Part shown: in pieces, positions 9,442-18,591 of the stretch
Numbering within the stretch: position 1 is the stretch's first letter
Layout of the letters: each line of letters starts with the position of its first letter
NCBI RefSeq assembly: GCF_001468225.1
Contig: NZ_LNRU01000003.1
Location: 310,001 to 374,000 of the forward strand
DNA: 64,000 nucleotides
Direction of reading: 5' to 3'
DNA from: Sphingopyxis sp. H053
GTDB lineage: Bacteria; Pseudomonadota; Alphaproteobacteria; Sphingomonadales; Sphingomonadaceae
Notes under the pieces: generated by a model
What the model was told of the DNA's origin: nothing
Seen by the model: only the letters and a program-made list of their open reading frames with translations
Databases searched by the model: none
Program-made: the position numbers and the translations under genes

Positions 9442-10353
9442 TTGCGGCAGCTCGCCAGATTCGATCTCAACCTGCTGCGGATATTCGACGCGATCTTCGT
9501 CAAGGGCGGCGTGTCGGCGGCGGCGCGCCACTTGAACCTGTCGCAGCCGGCGATCAGCCATGCCCTGACGCGTTTGCGAGCGCAGTTCGACGATCCGCTC
9601 TTCGTGCGGCAGGGCAACGGGCTGGTGCCAACCCCGGCGGCGCGTGCGATCGCGGGACCGGTGCGCGAGGCATTGCGCGGGCTCGACGCGGCGCTCGACG
9701 CCGCCGCGTCGTTCGACCCCGCCGAGGCGACGCGCGAGTTCCGCATCGGCGTGCGCCTGTCGGGTGAGATGCCGCGCTTCTCCTCGCTCGTCGCGCGCGT
9801 GCGGCGCGAAGCCCCGCATGTCGCACTCGCGAGCGTGACCTTCCGCCGCCGCGACCTCGTGATGATGCTCGCGAGCGGCGATCTCGACCTCGCGCTCGAC
9901 GTCGCGCTACCCGCCGACGACCGGCTCCAGCGCCATTATCTCGGGACCGAGCCCATCGTTGTCGTCGCGCGCAAGGGGCATCCGCGCGTCGACGGCGCGA
10001 TCGATCTCGATACCTATCTTTCGCTCGAGCATATCATCGCGACGTCGCGGCCTTATGGTCCCGGGATCGAGGACATCGCTCTCGGCCGCATGGGCCTCGC
10101 CCGGCGCGTCGCGGTCCGCTGCCAGCATGCGATCACCGCGTGGCAGATCGTCGCATCGTCCGACATGCTGTTTTCGCTACCGCGGTCGCATGCCGAAGTG
10201 CTGGGCGCGATGTGGCCGATGCAGCTCGTCGACCTGCCGCTGCCGGTCGAACAGGGCGGGAGCTATCTTTACTGGCATCAGGCCGCGCAGGTCGATCCGG
10301 GTCTCGGCTGGCTGCGCTCGATCATCACCGACGAGCTGGCGCAGTCCGCATAG
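9442..10353 (+). CDS. LysR-family transcriptional regulator
   Basis: 303 residues starting at TTG (9442), chosen because AGGAGG at 9431-9436 sits 5 bases ahead and the product begins with the usual LysR opening RFDLNLLRIFDAIF. The winged HTH occupies residues about 5-65 (SAAARHLNLSQPAISHALTRLR) and the two-lobed effector domain about 95-295. It lies 95 bases upstream of, and points the same way as, an acyl-CoA dehydrogenase gene, with a dyad in the gap. It may control that gene, though LysR genes are more often divergent from their targets. The effector is unknown. Confidence 0.88.
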   Translation: MRQLARFDLNLLRIFDAIFVKGGVSAAARHLNLSQPAISHALTRLRAQFDDPLFVRQGNGLVPTPAARAIAGPVREALRGLDAALDAAASFDPAEATREFRIGVRLSGEMPRFSSLVARVRREAPHVALASVTFRRRDLVMMLASGDLDLALDVALPADDRLQRHYLGTEPIVVVARKGHPRVDGAIDLDTYLSLEHIIATSRPYGPGIEDIALGRMGLARRVAVRCQHAITAWQIVASSDMLFSLPRSHAEVLGAMWPMQLVDLPLPVEQGGSYLYWHQAAQVDPGLGWLRSIITDELAQSA

Positions 10354-10355
10354 TC

Positions 10356-10370
10356 ATTCGCTTCGCGAAT
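10356..10370. promoter_or_regulatory. Dyad ATTCGC-N3-GCGAAT, possible LysR box
   Basis: A perfect 6-bp inverted repeat with a 3-base centre begins 3 bases after the LysR stop and about 80 bases upstream of the acyl-CoA dehydrogenase. It has the T-N11-A form of LysR-type sites. A degenerate second copy (ATATTCG and onward) follows at about 10375. It is too short to be a convincing terminator and has no T-run. Confidence 0.4.
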
Positions 10371-10448
10371 ATCCTATATTCGTTCCTATCATTTTCCTTG
10401 ATGACATGGCGCGGCTAAGCTGTGGGAGAAACCCAGCGGAGAATTGCC

Positions 10449-11693
10449 ATGACCGAGATCGAACTCGAAGCCGAACTCAACGACCTCAGGATGTCGAAGG
10501 AAGCGCAGCCGCTGTTCGACGCGGTCAAGCGCCACATCGCCGAGAATGTCGATCCGATCACCGAGGAATTTTTCCGCCTCGGCGAAGGCCGCGCCGACCG
10601 CTGGAGCTGGGCGCCGGGCCAGCTCGAACTGCTCGAAGGTGCGAAGGACAAGGCGAAGGCCGCGGGCCTGTGGAATTTCTTCCTCCCGCACGGCGACACG
10701 GGGACCCCGCTCAGCAATCTCGACTATGCCTATATTGCCGCAGAGCTCGGCAAGTCGCCGCTCGCATCGGAATCATTGAACTGCTCGGCGCCCGACACGG
10801 GCAATATGGAAGTGCTCGAAATGGTCGGCACGCCCGAACAGAAGGAAATGTGGCTCAAACCGCTGCTCAACGGCGAAATCCGTTCGGCCTATGTGATGAC
10901 CGAACCCGGTGTCGCCTCGTCGGATGCCAGCAACCTCGAAACGCGCGCGCGCCTCGAAGGTGATGAGTGGGTGATCAACGGCGAGAAATATTTCATCAGC
11001 GGTGCCGGCGATCCGCGCTGCAAGATATTGATCTGCATGGTGAACACGAATCCCGAAGCGGCGCGGAAGGCGCAGCATTCGCAGATCCTCGTGCCGATGG
11101 ACACGCCCGGCGTACAGGTCCTCGGCCCGATGCACGTCTTCGGTGCCGACCATGCGCCGCAGGGGCATATGCACATGCGCTTCGACAATGTCCGCGTGCC
11201 CAAGGACAATATCCTGCTCGGCGAGGGCCGCGGGTTCGAGATCTCGCAGATGCGCCTCGGGCCGGGTCGTATCCATCACTGCATGCGCACGATCGGGAAG
11301 GCCGAACGCGCGCTCGACCTGATGGTCAAGCGCGGCAATTCACGCACCGCCTTTGGCCGCCAGATCTCCCAGCTCGGCAAGAATCTGGAAGTGATCGCGC
11401 GCGCGCGGATCGAGATCGAGGCGATGCGCCTGATCGTGCTCAAGGCGGCGAAGGCGATGGACCTGCTTGGCAACCGCGAAGCGCGCGTCTGGGTGAGCAT
11501 GGCGAAGGCGATGGTGCCCGAACGGACGTGCCAGATCATCGATCAGGCGATCCAGATCCACGGCGCGACGGGCATCTCGCAATGGACCCCGCTCGCCGAT
11601 CTTTACGCCGATGTGCGCCACCTGCGCTTCGCCGACGGTCCTGACGAGGTTCATTATATGGTGGTCGGCCGCGAGGAACTGGGGCGGCACTGA
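10449..11693 (+). CDS. Acyl-CoA dehydrogenase
   Basis: 414 residues from the ATG at 10449 (GGAG 8 bases ahead; an ATG-like start 27 bases earlier lacks a ribosome site). It has the N-terminal helical domain, a middle beta domain with AYVMTEPGVASSDASN (flavin/substrate loop) and a C-terminal four-helix domain with RTAFGRQISQLGKN and the Q-I-H-G-A-T-G FAD-binding motif near residue 375. It resembles the ACAD10/11-like branch and would oxidise an acyl-CoA to the enoyl-CoA with electrons passed to ETF. It follows a LysR gene and is not in an obvious pathway operon, so chain-length preference is unknown. Confidence 0.88.
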   Translation: MTEIELEAELNDLRMSKEAQPLFDAVKRHIAENVDPITEEFFRLGEGRADRWSWAPGQLELLEGAKDKAKAAGLWNFFLPHGDTGTPLSNLDYAYIAAELGKSPLASESLNCSAPDTGNMEVLEMVGTPEQKEMWLKPLLNGEIRSAYVMTEPGVASSDASNLETRARLEGDEWVINGEKYFISGAGDPRCKILICMVNTNPEAARKAQHSQILVPMDTPGVQVLGPMHVFGADHAPQGHMHMRFDNVRVPKDNILLGEGRGFEISQMRLGPGRIHHCMRTIGKAERALDLMVKRGNSRTAFGRQISQLGKNLEVIARARIEIEAMRLIVLKAAKAMDLLGNREARVWVSMAKAMVPERTCQIIDQAIQIHGATGISQWTPLADLYADVRHLRFADGPDEVHYMVVGREELGRH

Positions 11694-11750
11694 CGAACGG
11701 ACATTCGCCGGACGCCTGCCGATGTCATGCATCGGCAGGCGTTTCCATGC

Positions 11751-12155
11751 TCATGTCAATCGCGTGAGATGCTCGACGAGCAAGGGCTGGAGCCGGCGAA
11801 TCTCTTCGCGGTGCACCGCGGACAGCTCGGACAATATTCCGGTTGCGTGCGCCGTGAGCCTGAGCAGCGCGCGCCGCCGATCCGACGGCGCTGCCTCGCG
11901 CCGAACCAGCCCGAGCGTTTCGAGCCGATCGATCAGTCCCGACGCCGTATGCGGCTTCACGATCAGGCGCTGCGCTACATATCCCACCGTCGCATCATCG
12001 GGATCGGCCGCGCGGATCGCCAGCAACGCCTGATGCTGTTGCGGCGTCAGCCCCGCGTCCGCTGCTTTCGCTTCGCTGAAAACCTGGAAGCGTCGTAGCG
12101 CAAACCGGAATTCGGCGAGCGCCGCATAGTCGGTGTCGGTCAAGTCGGACGTCAT
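11751..12155 (-). CDS. MarR-family transcriptional regulator
   Basis: 134 residues with the MarR winged-helix core: GLTPQQHQALLAIRA, VGYVAQRLIVKPHTASGLIDRLETLGLVRR and the wing DRRRALLRLT. MarR proteins act as dimers that bind a short dyad and release it on binding a phenolic or oxidised ligand. The gene is divergent from a ClC channel gene, with a perfect dyad in the 38-56-base gap, so autorepression plus control of the channel is the natural reading. No cysteines are evident that would suggest a thiol-based switch. Confidence 0.88.
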   Translation of the reverse strand: MTSDLTDTDYAALAEFRFALRRFQVFSEAKAADAGLTPQQHQALLAIRAADPDDATVGYVAQRLIVKPHTASGLIDRLETLGLVRREAAPSDRRRALLRLTAHATGILSELSAVHREEIRRLQPLLVEHLTRLT

Positions 12156-12170
12156 GAAATCCTCGAGTTG

Positions 12171-12195
12171 AATTATATCGCGCTACGATATAATT
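12171..12195. promoter_or_regulatory. MarR operator: 10-bp dyad AATTATATCG-N5-CGATATAATT
   Basis: Perfect 10-bp arms (12171-12180 and 12186-12195) around 5 bases, between the divergent marR and ClC starts. The 15-bp centre-to-centre geometry and the AT-rich arms fit a MarR dimer site that overlaps both promoters. Confidence 0.8.
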
Positions 12196-12211
12196 GGCCA
12201 TCCCCAATCGA

Positions 12212-13984
12212 ATGAGGCATTGCGTGAACCTTCACCCTGCACGAGCGATCGCCGGCCATCAACTGGCCGACCACAGCGTCGATCGCCGAATGATCCTTCT
12301 ATCCTGCATGGCGCCAGTCGTCGGGACGGGCGGCGCGTTCGGCGCCTGGCTTTTGCTGAAGTCGATTGCGATCGCCACAAACGCCTTCTGGTTCGGCCGC
12401 CTTTCGGCACAGGAAACCGAAATATCGGATTCGACGGTCGGCTTGGCGATCGTGATGATACCCGTGATCGGCAGCCTGATCATCGGCGTGATGGCACGCT
12501 TCGGCTCCGAAAAGATCAGGGGACACGGCATTCCCGAAGCGATCGAGACGATCTTGTTCGGCGACAGCCGGCTGTCGCCGAAGGTCGCGGTCCTCAAACC
12601 GGTATCGGCGGCGATCTCGATCGGAAGCGGCGGGCCGTTCGGGGCCGAGGGACCGATCATCATGACGGGCGGCGCCATCGGATCGCTGTTTGCGCAATGC
12701 TTCCGGCTGAGCGCGGCGGAACGCAAGACGCTGCTGGTGGCCGGGGCCGCCGCCGGGATGACCGCCATATTCGGCACGCCGATGGCGGCGATCCTGCTGG
12801 CGGTCGAGATTCTCCTGTTTGAATGGAAGCCAAGAAGCTTTGTCCCGGTCGTCGTCAGCGTGCTGGTCGCCGCGGCATGGAGACCCGAGCTGATCGGCGA
12901 CGGCCCGATGTTTCCGGCCACCTGGCCGCTGCCCGGGTCCGGGTGGACTGTCGCTGCCGCCGCCGGAATCGGCGTGGTCGTGGGATTGCAGGCGGCGCTC
13001 CTGTCGAGCCTCCTCTACCGGATCGAGGACCTGTTTCATCGCCTTCCCGTCCACTGGATGTGGTGGCCGGCGATCGGCGCGGTCGTCGTCGGCGTCGGCG
13101 GACTGATCGATTCGCGGGTTCTGGGCGCAGGCTATTCCAACATCCAGTCGCTCGTCGATGGCACGATGGTCGTGCGGGCCGCGATCATATTGCTGGTCGT
13201 CAAGGCGGCCGTCTGGCTCGTCGCCCTGGGCTCCGGAACATCGGGCGGGGTTCTTGCCCCGCTTCTCATCCTCGGCGGCGCCACGGGCTATATCGCGGGC
13301 TTCTGGCTGCCGGGCCCGGCCGGATTCTGGGCGATGATCGGCATGGCGGGGATCATGAGCGGCGCGATGCGCGCACCGATTACCGGCGCATTTTTCGCGG
13401 CCGAACTGACCGGACGGTTCGACGCGCTTCCCGCCGTGATCGCGGCATCGGGATTGGCCTATGCGGTCAGCGTCCTCTGCATGCGGCGTTCGATCCTCAC
13501 CGAGAAGATCGCCCGCCGCGGCCGGCATATATTGCAGGAATATACGGTCGATCCGCTCGATTCGCAGCAGGCGCGCGAACTCATGACGCCCGAACCGGCA
13601 ACCTTGCCCGCGGATATGACGGTCGAGGCGGCCTTGCGCTTTTTCACCGAAAAGGCGGTCCACCGCAGTTACCCGGTCGTTGACGCCGATGGGCGGCTGG
13701 TCGGGCTGGCATCGCGATCGGACGCGCTGCGATGGAAAATCGGCGCATTCGACGAAGAGGTCACGCTGGCCGAAACCCTTTCCGACGCGTCCCAGACCGT
13801 CGCCTACCCCGAGACGCCCTGCGGCGCGATCGCCGACCTCATCGTCGAAACGGGCGTCGCGCGCGTGCCGATCGTCGACCCCGAAACGCACAAGGTCGTC
13901 GGCATCCTCTCGCGGCAGGATCTCCTGAAAGCCCGAAGGGCACAGCGAACCTCCGAAACCCGGCGGACGCGGTTCGGCCGATAA
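12212..13984 (+). CDS. ClC-type chloride channel/antiporter with two CBS domains
   Basis: About 590 residues. It has ten or more hydrophobic segments carrying the ClC signatures GSGGPFGAEGP (selectivity-filter region, with the gating Glu kept), GTSGGVLAPLL (the GxFxP-like element) and GAMRAPITGAFFAAELTG. Two CBS domains follow (from about residue 450: ELMTPEPATLPADMTVEAALRFF and ARVPIVDPETHKVVGILSRQDLL). It moves chloride, perhaps in exchange for protons; CBS pairs often bind adenine nucleotides. The start is uncertain: a TTG at 12194 lies inside the MarR dyad, the ATG at 12212 is used here, and a GTG at 12224 has a better ribosome site (GAGG, 6 bases ahead). Confidence 0.87.
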   Translation: MRHCVNLHPARAIAGHQLADHSVDRRMILLSCMAPVVGTGGAFGAWLLLKSIAIATNAFWFGRLSAQETEISDSTVGLAIVMIPVIGSLIIGVMARFGSEKIRGHGIPEAIETILFGDSRLSPKVAVLKPVSAAISIGSGGPFGAEGPIIMTGGAIGSLFAQCFRLSAAERKTLLVAGAAAGMTAIFGTPMAAILLAVEILLFEWKPRSFVPVVVSVLVAAAWRPELIGDGPMFPATWPLPGSGWTVAAAAGIGVVVGLQAALLSSLLYRIEDLFHRLPVHWMWWPAIGAVVVGVGGLIDSRVLGAGYSNIQSLVDGTMVVRAAIILLVVKAAVWLVALGSGTSGGVLAPLLILGGATGYIAGFWLPGPAGFWAMIGMAGIMSGAMRAPITGAFFAAELTGRFDALPAVIAASGLAYAVSVLCMRRSILTEKIARRGRHILQEYTVDPLDSQQARELMTPEPATLPADMTVEAALRFFTEKAVHRSYPVVDADGRLVGLASRSDALRWKIGAFDEEVTLAETLSDASQTVAYPETPCGAIADLIVETGVARVPIVDPETHKVVGILSRQDLLKARRAQRTSETRRTRFGR

Positions 13985-14025
13985 AGGTCGCCTGACGTCT
14001 CCAACGTAGCGGAGGTGCGCTGCCT

Positions 14026-15384
14026 TTAGGGGCCGGCCGACAGTCGCCGCCGCGCCTCGGCGGCGCGCAGCGGCCGTGGTCGCGGCGCCGCACGGGCGGC
14101 ATAGATGGTGTAGCCGCAGAGCAGCCCGTAGAGCGCCAGTCCCTCGACCTGCCAGAAGGGCATCGTCGCCATGTTGAGCAGGAAGAAGGCGAAATGCGCC
14201 GCGAGCAGCTTGAAGCGCTCGCCGTGCGCCGAAGCCGCCGCGGCGAACATCACCGTCCACAGCGCGATCATCGCGGCCACGCCGAACCAGCCGAGTTCGT
14301 AGAGCGTCGCGATCAGCGTGTTGTGCGGATAGACTTTGAACACGCCCTCCCAGCTCTCCGGCCCGAGGCCGAACAGATGCTGGAGCGGCGTGCCCGCGGC
14401 CCAGGCATAGATATAGCTGCTCCAGATCAGCGGCCGGCCGGACATCACCTGCCGTTCGAGCAGGTCGAAATCGCGCGGTGGTTTGATCAGCCCAGCAGGG
14501 TCCGCGAGGAAGGCGGCGAGGTCCGCGAAACTCGCGCTGTACGACAAGGCCGCGACCGAGACGAGCAGCACGCCCGCAACCATCGCGGTCACCGCCATCG
14601 ATGCGCGCTGGTCGCGCCGCACGCTCAGCGTCAGCCCGCTCAGGAAGGCGGCCAGCGCAAGCGGTGCGAACGCGAGGATCGTCGTGCGATAACCCGCGAG
14701 CAGGATGCCGATCAATGTCGCGAGCAGGAAGGCCACGCGCACCGCACGCGGCGCCGATTTGGCGAAGCAACCGACCAGGAACCCCGTCATCATCGCGACC
14801 GAGAAGGCCGCTTCGTGATTATAGCCGCCGATCCACACCAGCCCGTCGCCATCCTCCGACCCTTTGGGCAGATTGAGCGCGAGCGACAGCGCCTGAAACA
14901 CGAGCAGCGGCAGGAACGAAACCATCGCCCAGCTCAGGAACCGCGCGTCGGGATCGCTGCGCAGCGCCTGGAACACCGCGATCATGATCACGATCATATA
15001 GGCATATTTGACCGCCACGTTGATCCCGCCGGCCGCATCGCCATTGAGCGCGGCGCTGAACAGCGCAAGCCCGACCAGCGCGTAGACGGGCAGCAGCCAT
15101 TTGAGCGCCAGATTGGCGGGCCGCACCACAAAGAGCAGCCCGAACCCGGTCACCCCGATCGACAGCAGGGCATTGCCCGAAAGCCCGCCCGCGAGCGGCT
15201 GGAACATATAGAGATGATAGGCGCCCGCCGTGTAGCGCATCCACAGCGCCACCACGACGAACGCACCCGCGACGCTGCCCGCCCGCCGCGCCGCGATGAC
15301 GAGCGCAACGAGCAGCACCGCCGTCACCGGCAACAGGATGCCGAGCCCGAACGCCGGGCCGTAAGGTAGCGCCTGCGCGGTCAC
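14026..15384 (-). CDS. Wzy-like polysaccharide polymerase / O-antigen ligase family protein
   Basis: 452 residues, almost wholly hydrophobic, with roughly eleven or twelve membrane segments and one large periplasmic loop (about 290-370, containing RQVMSGRPLIWSSYIYAW and YPHNTLIATLYELGW). The loop motif with H-N-T followed by E-x-G is characteristic of Wzy_C/O-antigen ligase-fold proteins. It lies immediately downstream of the BY-kinase gene and galU on the same strand, so it is best read as the polymerase of this exopolysaccharide locus, joining lipid-linked repeat units in the periplasm. A WaaL-type ligase role cannot be excluded from sequence alone. Confidence 0.78.
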   Translation of the reverse strand: MTAQALPYGPAFGLGILLPVTAVLLVALVIAARRAGSVAGAFVVVALWMRYTAGAYHLYMFQPLAGGLSGNALLSIGVTGFGLLFVVRPANLALKWLLPVYALVGLALFSAALNGDAAGGINVAVKYAYMIVIMIAVFQALRSDPDARFLSWAMVSFLPLLVFQALSLALNLPKGSEDGDGLVWIGGYNHEAAFSVAMMTGFLVGCFAKSAPRAVRVAFLLATLIGILLAGYRTTILAFAPLALAAFLSGLTLSVRRDQRASMAVTAMVAGVLLVSVAALSYSASFADLAAFLADPAGLIKPPRDFDLLERQVMSGRPLIWSSYIYAWAAGTPLQHLFGLGPESWEGVFKVYPHNTLIATLYELGWFGVAAMIALWTVMFAAAASAHGERFKLLAAHFAFFLLNMATMPFWQVEGLALYGLLCGYTIYAARAAPRPRPLRAAEARRRLSAGP

Positions 15385-15396
15385 GGCGCCGCCTGA

Positions 15397-17574
15397 TCAA
15401 TCCGCATAATAAGGACGGTACGCCTTCAGGAAGGTGCCGCCATCTTCATAGCCAGCCCGCTCCTGCTCGCCCACGTCGACCAGCGTCAGCACCGCGCCCA
15501 GCATTTCGGCATGGACGTCGTATAGCCGTCGCAGCGCGACCGACGCCGCCTTGGTCGGCGTCTTGCGCCAGCGCACGAGGAACACCACACCGTCGGCCAT
15601 GCTCGCGATCACGCGCGCCTCGTCGACCGGCAGCACCGGCGGCGTGTCGAGGATCACGAGGTCGTAACGCCCGCGCACTTCCTCGATCAGCTCGGCGAGC
15701 CGCGGACTCTCGGTCAGCCCGACACCCTTGGAATCGAGCCGCTGCGGCAACAGGAAGGCGCCCGACATGCTGTCCTTGACGATCGCCTGCTCCAGCGTCG
15801 CCTGCCCCGCCAGCACTTCGTCGAGCCCCAGCTTTACACCGTCGGCGAACTGCCGGCTGGATGCGCGCCGCCGTGCGTCGGCGTCGATCAGCAGCACCTT
15901 GCCGCCCGCCGCCGCGACCGCACGGGCCAGCCCCATCGCGGTCGTGGTCTTGCCCTCGCCCGGCACCGCCGAGGTGATCGCGACGACGCGGATCGGGCCC
16001 GCCGCCTCGGCGAACTGGATCGACGTGCGGAGCGTGCGGAAGGCTTCGGCATAGGTCGATTGCGGCCGCTTGAGCAGGAGTTCCGCCGGCGGCGCCGGCG
16101 GGCCCAGCTTGCGATAGCCGGGCAGCGTGTTCGCGTCGGGGATCAACGCCAGCGTCGACAGCCCCAGCGACTCCTCGATCGCATCGCTCGTCTCGATGCC
16201 GCGTTCGAGCAGCTGGAGCAGGACAACGAGCAGCACGCCGATACCCAGCCCGCCGACCACGGCCATCGCCGCATAGATCAGCATGTTGGGCGAACTCGGC
16301 GCGCCGGGAACGCGCGCGCGGCTGACGATATAGGCATCGCTGCGCTCCAGCCCCGATTGCGCGACCGTCTGGCGATAGCGATCGAGGAACGCCTGATAGA
16401 GCGTCCGCGCCGATTCGGCGTTACGCTCCAGCTCGTTCAGCCGCACCGACGCCGCATTGTCGCTGGCGAGCTTGCCCTCGGACTGCGCCACCGAACCCGC
16501 GAGCGATCCCGCGCGCTGGTTGGCGATGCTCGCCTGGATCGCAACGTTGGAGACGATGCGCTGCACCTCGGCCGCGATCTGCTGATCGGCGACGCGGAGC
16601 TGGCTCTGCGCGCGGACGAGATCGGGATGCCGTGGGCCATAGCGTTTTTCGAGCGCCCCAACCTCGCGCGCCACCTCGGCGCGCTGGGCGCGCAGCTGGC
16701 TGACCACCGGTGAATCGAGCGAATCGCCAAGCTCCTCGCCGGTCCGGCCGTCGCTCAGCTGCGCGCGCGCGGCCGAAAGGCGCGCCTGCGCCGCGGCATT
16801 CTCGGCCTTGGCTTGGGCAAGCTGGGTCGACAGCCCCGACAGCTCTTGCTGCGTCACGCTGCTCGCTTCGGAGACCGCGAAAAGATTGTGCGCGGCGCGA
16901 TAATCAGCGACTGCGCGCTCGGCACCGACCACCTGCGCGCGAAGATCCTGAAGCCGTTGCTCAAGAAACCCGCGCGCGCGATGCGTCGCCTCGGTCTTCG
17001 ATCCGACTTGCCCCGATACATAATCGTCGACCAGCGCATTGGCGATCTGCGCCGACTGCACCGGCGTGGCGCCCTCGAACGAGACGCTGATCGCATAAGA
17101 GAGCCCGTCGCGCTTCACCGTCAGCCCGTTCAGCAGCGTACCGATCGCGCGCTGGCGCCCGATCAGGTCGGGCTGCGCCGTCGGCTGGCCCTGTCCGGCC
17201 GCCTCGTTGAACGCCGGGTCGCGTTCGAGCTTCAGCCGATCGACCACCCGCCCGATGAGTTCGGGCGAGCGCAAGACCTGCACCTCGGTATCGACCGCCG
17301 CCGAATCGGGATCGGTCGTCGGGATCACCGAATCGACCTTGATCACCTGCTCGGCCGTCCGCTCAAGCGCGACCTGCGCGGTGGCGAGGTAGCGCGGTTC
17401 GGCGGCGAGATAGGCGGCCGCGGCGATGACGATCGCCGCGGCCATCGCCGCACATAAGATCATCCATCGCCGGCGCAGCACGCCGCCGACCCGGCGCAGG
17501 TCGATCAGTGCGCCGCGATCGACCTCAGGGTCCGCTTCCCGGCCGCGCGGTATGTGCCGTGACACTGCGTCCAT
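15397..17574 (-). CDS. Wzc-type polysaccharide co-polymerase with tyrosine autokinase domain
   Basis: 725 residues. It has an N-terminal membrane segment (about 37-57), a Wzz domain, a long periplasmic coiled-coil (about 190-400), a second membrane segment (about 430-455) and a cytoplasmic BY-kinase domain with Walker A SAVPGEGKTTTA (535-546), Walker A' VLLIDADA (560-567) and Walker B LVILDTPPV (639-647). The last residues hold a tyrosine cluster (YRPYYAD), the usual autophosphorylation tail. It controls chain length and couples polymerisation to export through the OPX protein. galU ends one base upstream and the polymerase gene follows 12 bases downstream, so the three are one operon. Confidence 0.93.
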   Translation of the reverse strand: MDAVSRHIPRGREADPEVDRGALIDLRRVGGVLRRRWMILCAAMAAAIVIAAAAYLAAEPRYLATAQVALERTAEQVIKVDSVIPTTDPDSAAVDTEVQVLRSPELIGRVVDRLKLERDPAFNEAAGQGQPTAQPDLIGRQRAIGTLLNGLTVKRDGLSYAISVSFEGATPVQSAQIANALVDDYVSGQVGSKTEATHRARGFLEQRLQDLRAQVVGAERAVADYRAAHNLFAVSEASSVTQQELSGLSTQLAQAKAENAAAQARLSAARAQLSDGRTGEELGDSLDSPVVSQLRAQRAEVAREVGALEKRYGPRHPDLVRAQSQLRVADQQIAAEVQRIVSNVAIQASIANQRAGSLAGSVAQSEGKLASDNAASVRLNELERNAESARTLYQAFLDRYRQTVAQSGLERSDAYIVSRARVPGAPSSPNMLIYAAMAVVGGLGIGVLLVVLLQLLERGIETSDAIEESLGLSTLALIPDANTLPGYRKLGPPAPPAELLLKRPQSTYAEAFRTLRTSIQFAEAAGPIRVVAITSAVPGEGKTTTAMGLARAVAAAGGKVLLIDADARRRASSRQFADGVKLGLDEVLAGQATLEQAIVKDSMSGAFLLPQRLDSKGVGLTESPRLAELIEEVRGRYDLVILDTPPVLPVDEARVIASMADGVVFLVRWRKTPTKAASVALRRLYDVHAEMLGAVLTLVDVGEQERAGYEDGGTFLKAYRPYYAD

Positions 17575-17575
17575 A

Positions 17576-18433
17576 TTATGCGGCAGCCAGGAACGCGCGC
17601 ACCGCGGGCGCGATGTCGGGACGGGCGAGCGCGAGCGCGAGCGTCGCGGTCACAAAGCCGCTCTTGTCGCCGCAATCATAGCGCTTGCCCTGAAAGGTGA
17701 CGCCGTGGAACGGCTGCTGGCCGATCATCCGCGCCAGCGCATCGGTGAGCTGGATCTCGCCGCCCGCGCCTTCCTCCTGATTGCTGAGGACGTTCATCAC
17801 CTCGGGCTGGAGGATGTAGCGGCCGATGACGGCAAGCCGCGACGGCGCGACGTCCGGCGCCGGCTTCTCGACCAGCCCCCGGACCTCGGTGATCGCCCCC
17901 GAGCTCGTGCCCGGCGTGACGATGCCATATTTATGCGTGTCCTCCGCCGCGACTTCCTCGGTGCAGATCAGATTGCCGCCGAGGTCGGCATAGGCCTCGA
18001 CCATCTGCTTGAGGCAGCCGGGTTCGCCGACCATCAGATCGTCGGGCAGCAGCACCGCGAAGGGCTCGTCGCCGACGAGGCGGCGGGCGCACCATACGGC
18101 ATGGCCCAGCCCGAGGGGCTCCTGCTGCCGCACGATGTTGATGTCGCCCGGCGGGGGGCGGGTGCCGTCCAGCGCGGCGAGCGACTTGCCGCGCCGGGCC
18201 ATCGCTTCCTCAAGCTCGAAGGCATGATCGAAATGATCCTCGATCAGGCTCTTGCCGCGGCTGGTGACGAAAATGAACTGCTCGATGCCCGCCTCGCGGG
18301 CCTCATCGACCGCATATTGGATGAGCGGCCGATCGACGACCGGCAGCATTTCCTTGGGCATCGACTTGGTCGCCGGAAGGAACCGGGTTCCAAGGCCGCC
18401 GATGGGGAACACGGCCTTGCGTATTTTTCGCAT
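17576..18433 (-). CDS. galU: UTP-glucose-1-phosphate uridylyltransferase
   Basis: 285 residues, the normal size. The N-terminal nucleotide loop AVFPIGGLGTRFLPATKSMPKEMLPVVDRP is intact, as are the QEPLGLGHAV and GEIQLTDAL segments. It makes UDP-glucose from UTP and glucose-1-phosphate in the cytoplasm, feeding the ugd and epimerase genes of the same locus and the glycosyltransferases. AAGGG stands 9 bases ahead of the ATG. It is the first gene of the galU-kinase-polymerase unit, with a TGCTGCA/TGCAGC dyad about 105 bases upstream. Confidence 0.95.
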   Translation of the reverse strand: MRKIRKAVFPIGGLGTRFLPATKSMPKEMLPVVDRPLIQYAVDEAREAGIEQFIFVTSRGKSLIEDHFDHAFELEEAMARRGKSLAALDGTRPPPGDINIVRQQEPLGLGHAVWCARRLVGDEPFAVLLPDDLMVGEPGCLKQMVEAYADLGGNLICTEEVAAEDTHKYGIVTPGTSSGAITEVRGLVEKPAPDVAPSRLAVIGRYILQPEVMNVLSNQEEGAGGEIQLTDALARMIGQQPFHGVTFQGKRYDCGDKSGFVTATLALALARPDIAPAVRAFLAAA

Positions 18434-18536
18434 CTTTTCACCCTTTTCTGGTCGCTGGGTTCCCCCCCCAATTAACCAGCATTGGATCGGCGGGCACGAT
18501 CGCCGCGTGCTGCCGAGGAGCGACCTGCGCCTTTAC

Positions 18537-18549
18537 GCTGCATTGCAGC
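18537..18549. promoter_or_regulatory. EPS dyad copy 1: GCTGCA-T-TGCAGC ahead of galU
   Basis: A perfect 6-bp inverted repeat about one base lies 104 bases upstream of the galU start. It contains CTGC-N3-GCAG exactly. Related TGCARCA dyads stand ahead of four other polysaccharide transcription units in this window (21131, 26337, 32994, 37819). Confidence 0.55.
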
Positions 18550-18591
18550 AAGAGCCCGGCGTCGAAACGTGTCCAAAGTGCGCCAAGCCAT

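Noticed and set aside
12194..12211. TTG at 12194 as the ClC start.
   Set aside because: It lies within the right arm of the MarR dyad and has no ribosome site; a start further in is more plausible.
12299..14770. Long minus-strand frame opposite the ClC gene that enters the polymerase gene.
   Set aside because: Low-complexity Arg/Asp composition and complete overlap with two well-supported genes.
15397..17574. The galU-kinase-polymerase unit as an LPS O-antigen rather than exopolysaccharide locus.
   Set aside because: The OPX lipoprotein, BY-kinase and polyprenyl glycosylphosphotransferase in the same locus point to Wzx/Wzy-type exopolysaccharide export, though ligase activity of the Wzy-like protein cannot be excluded.
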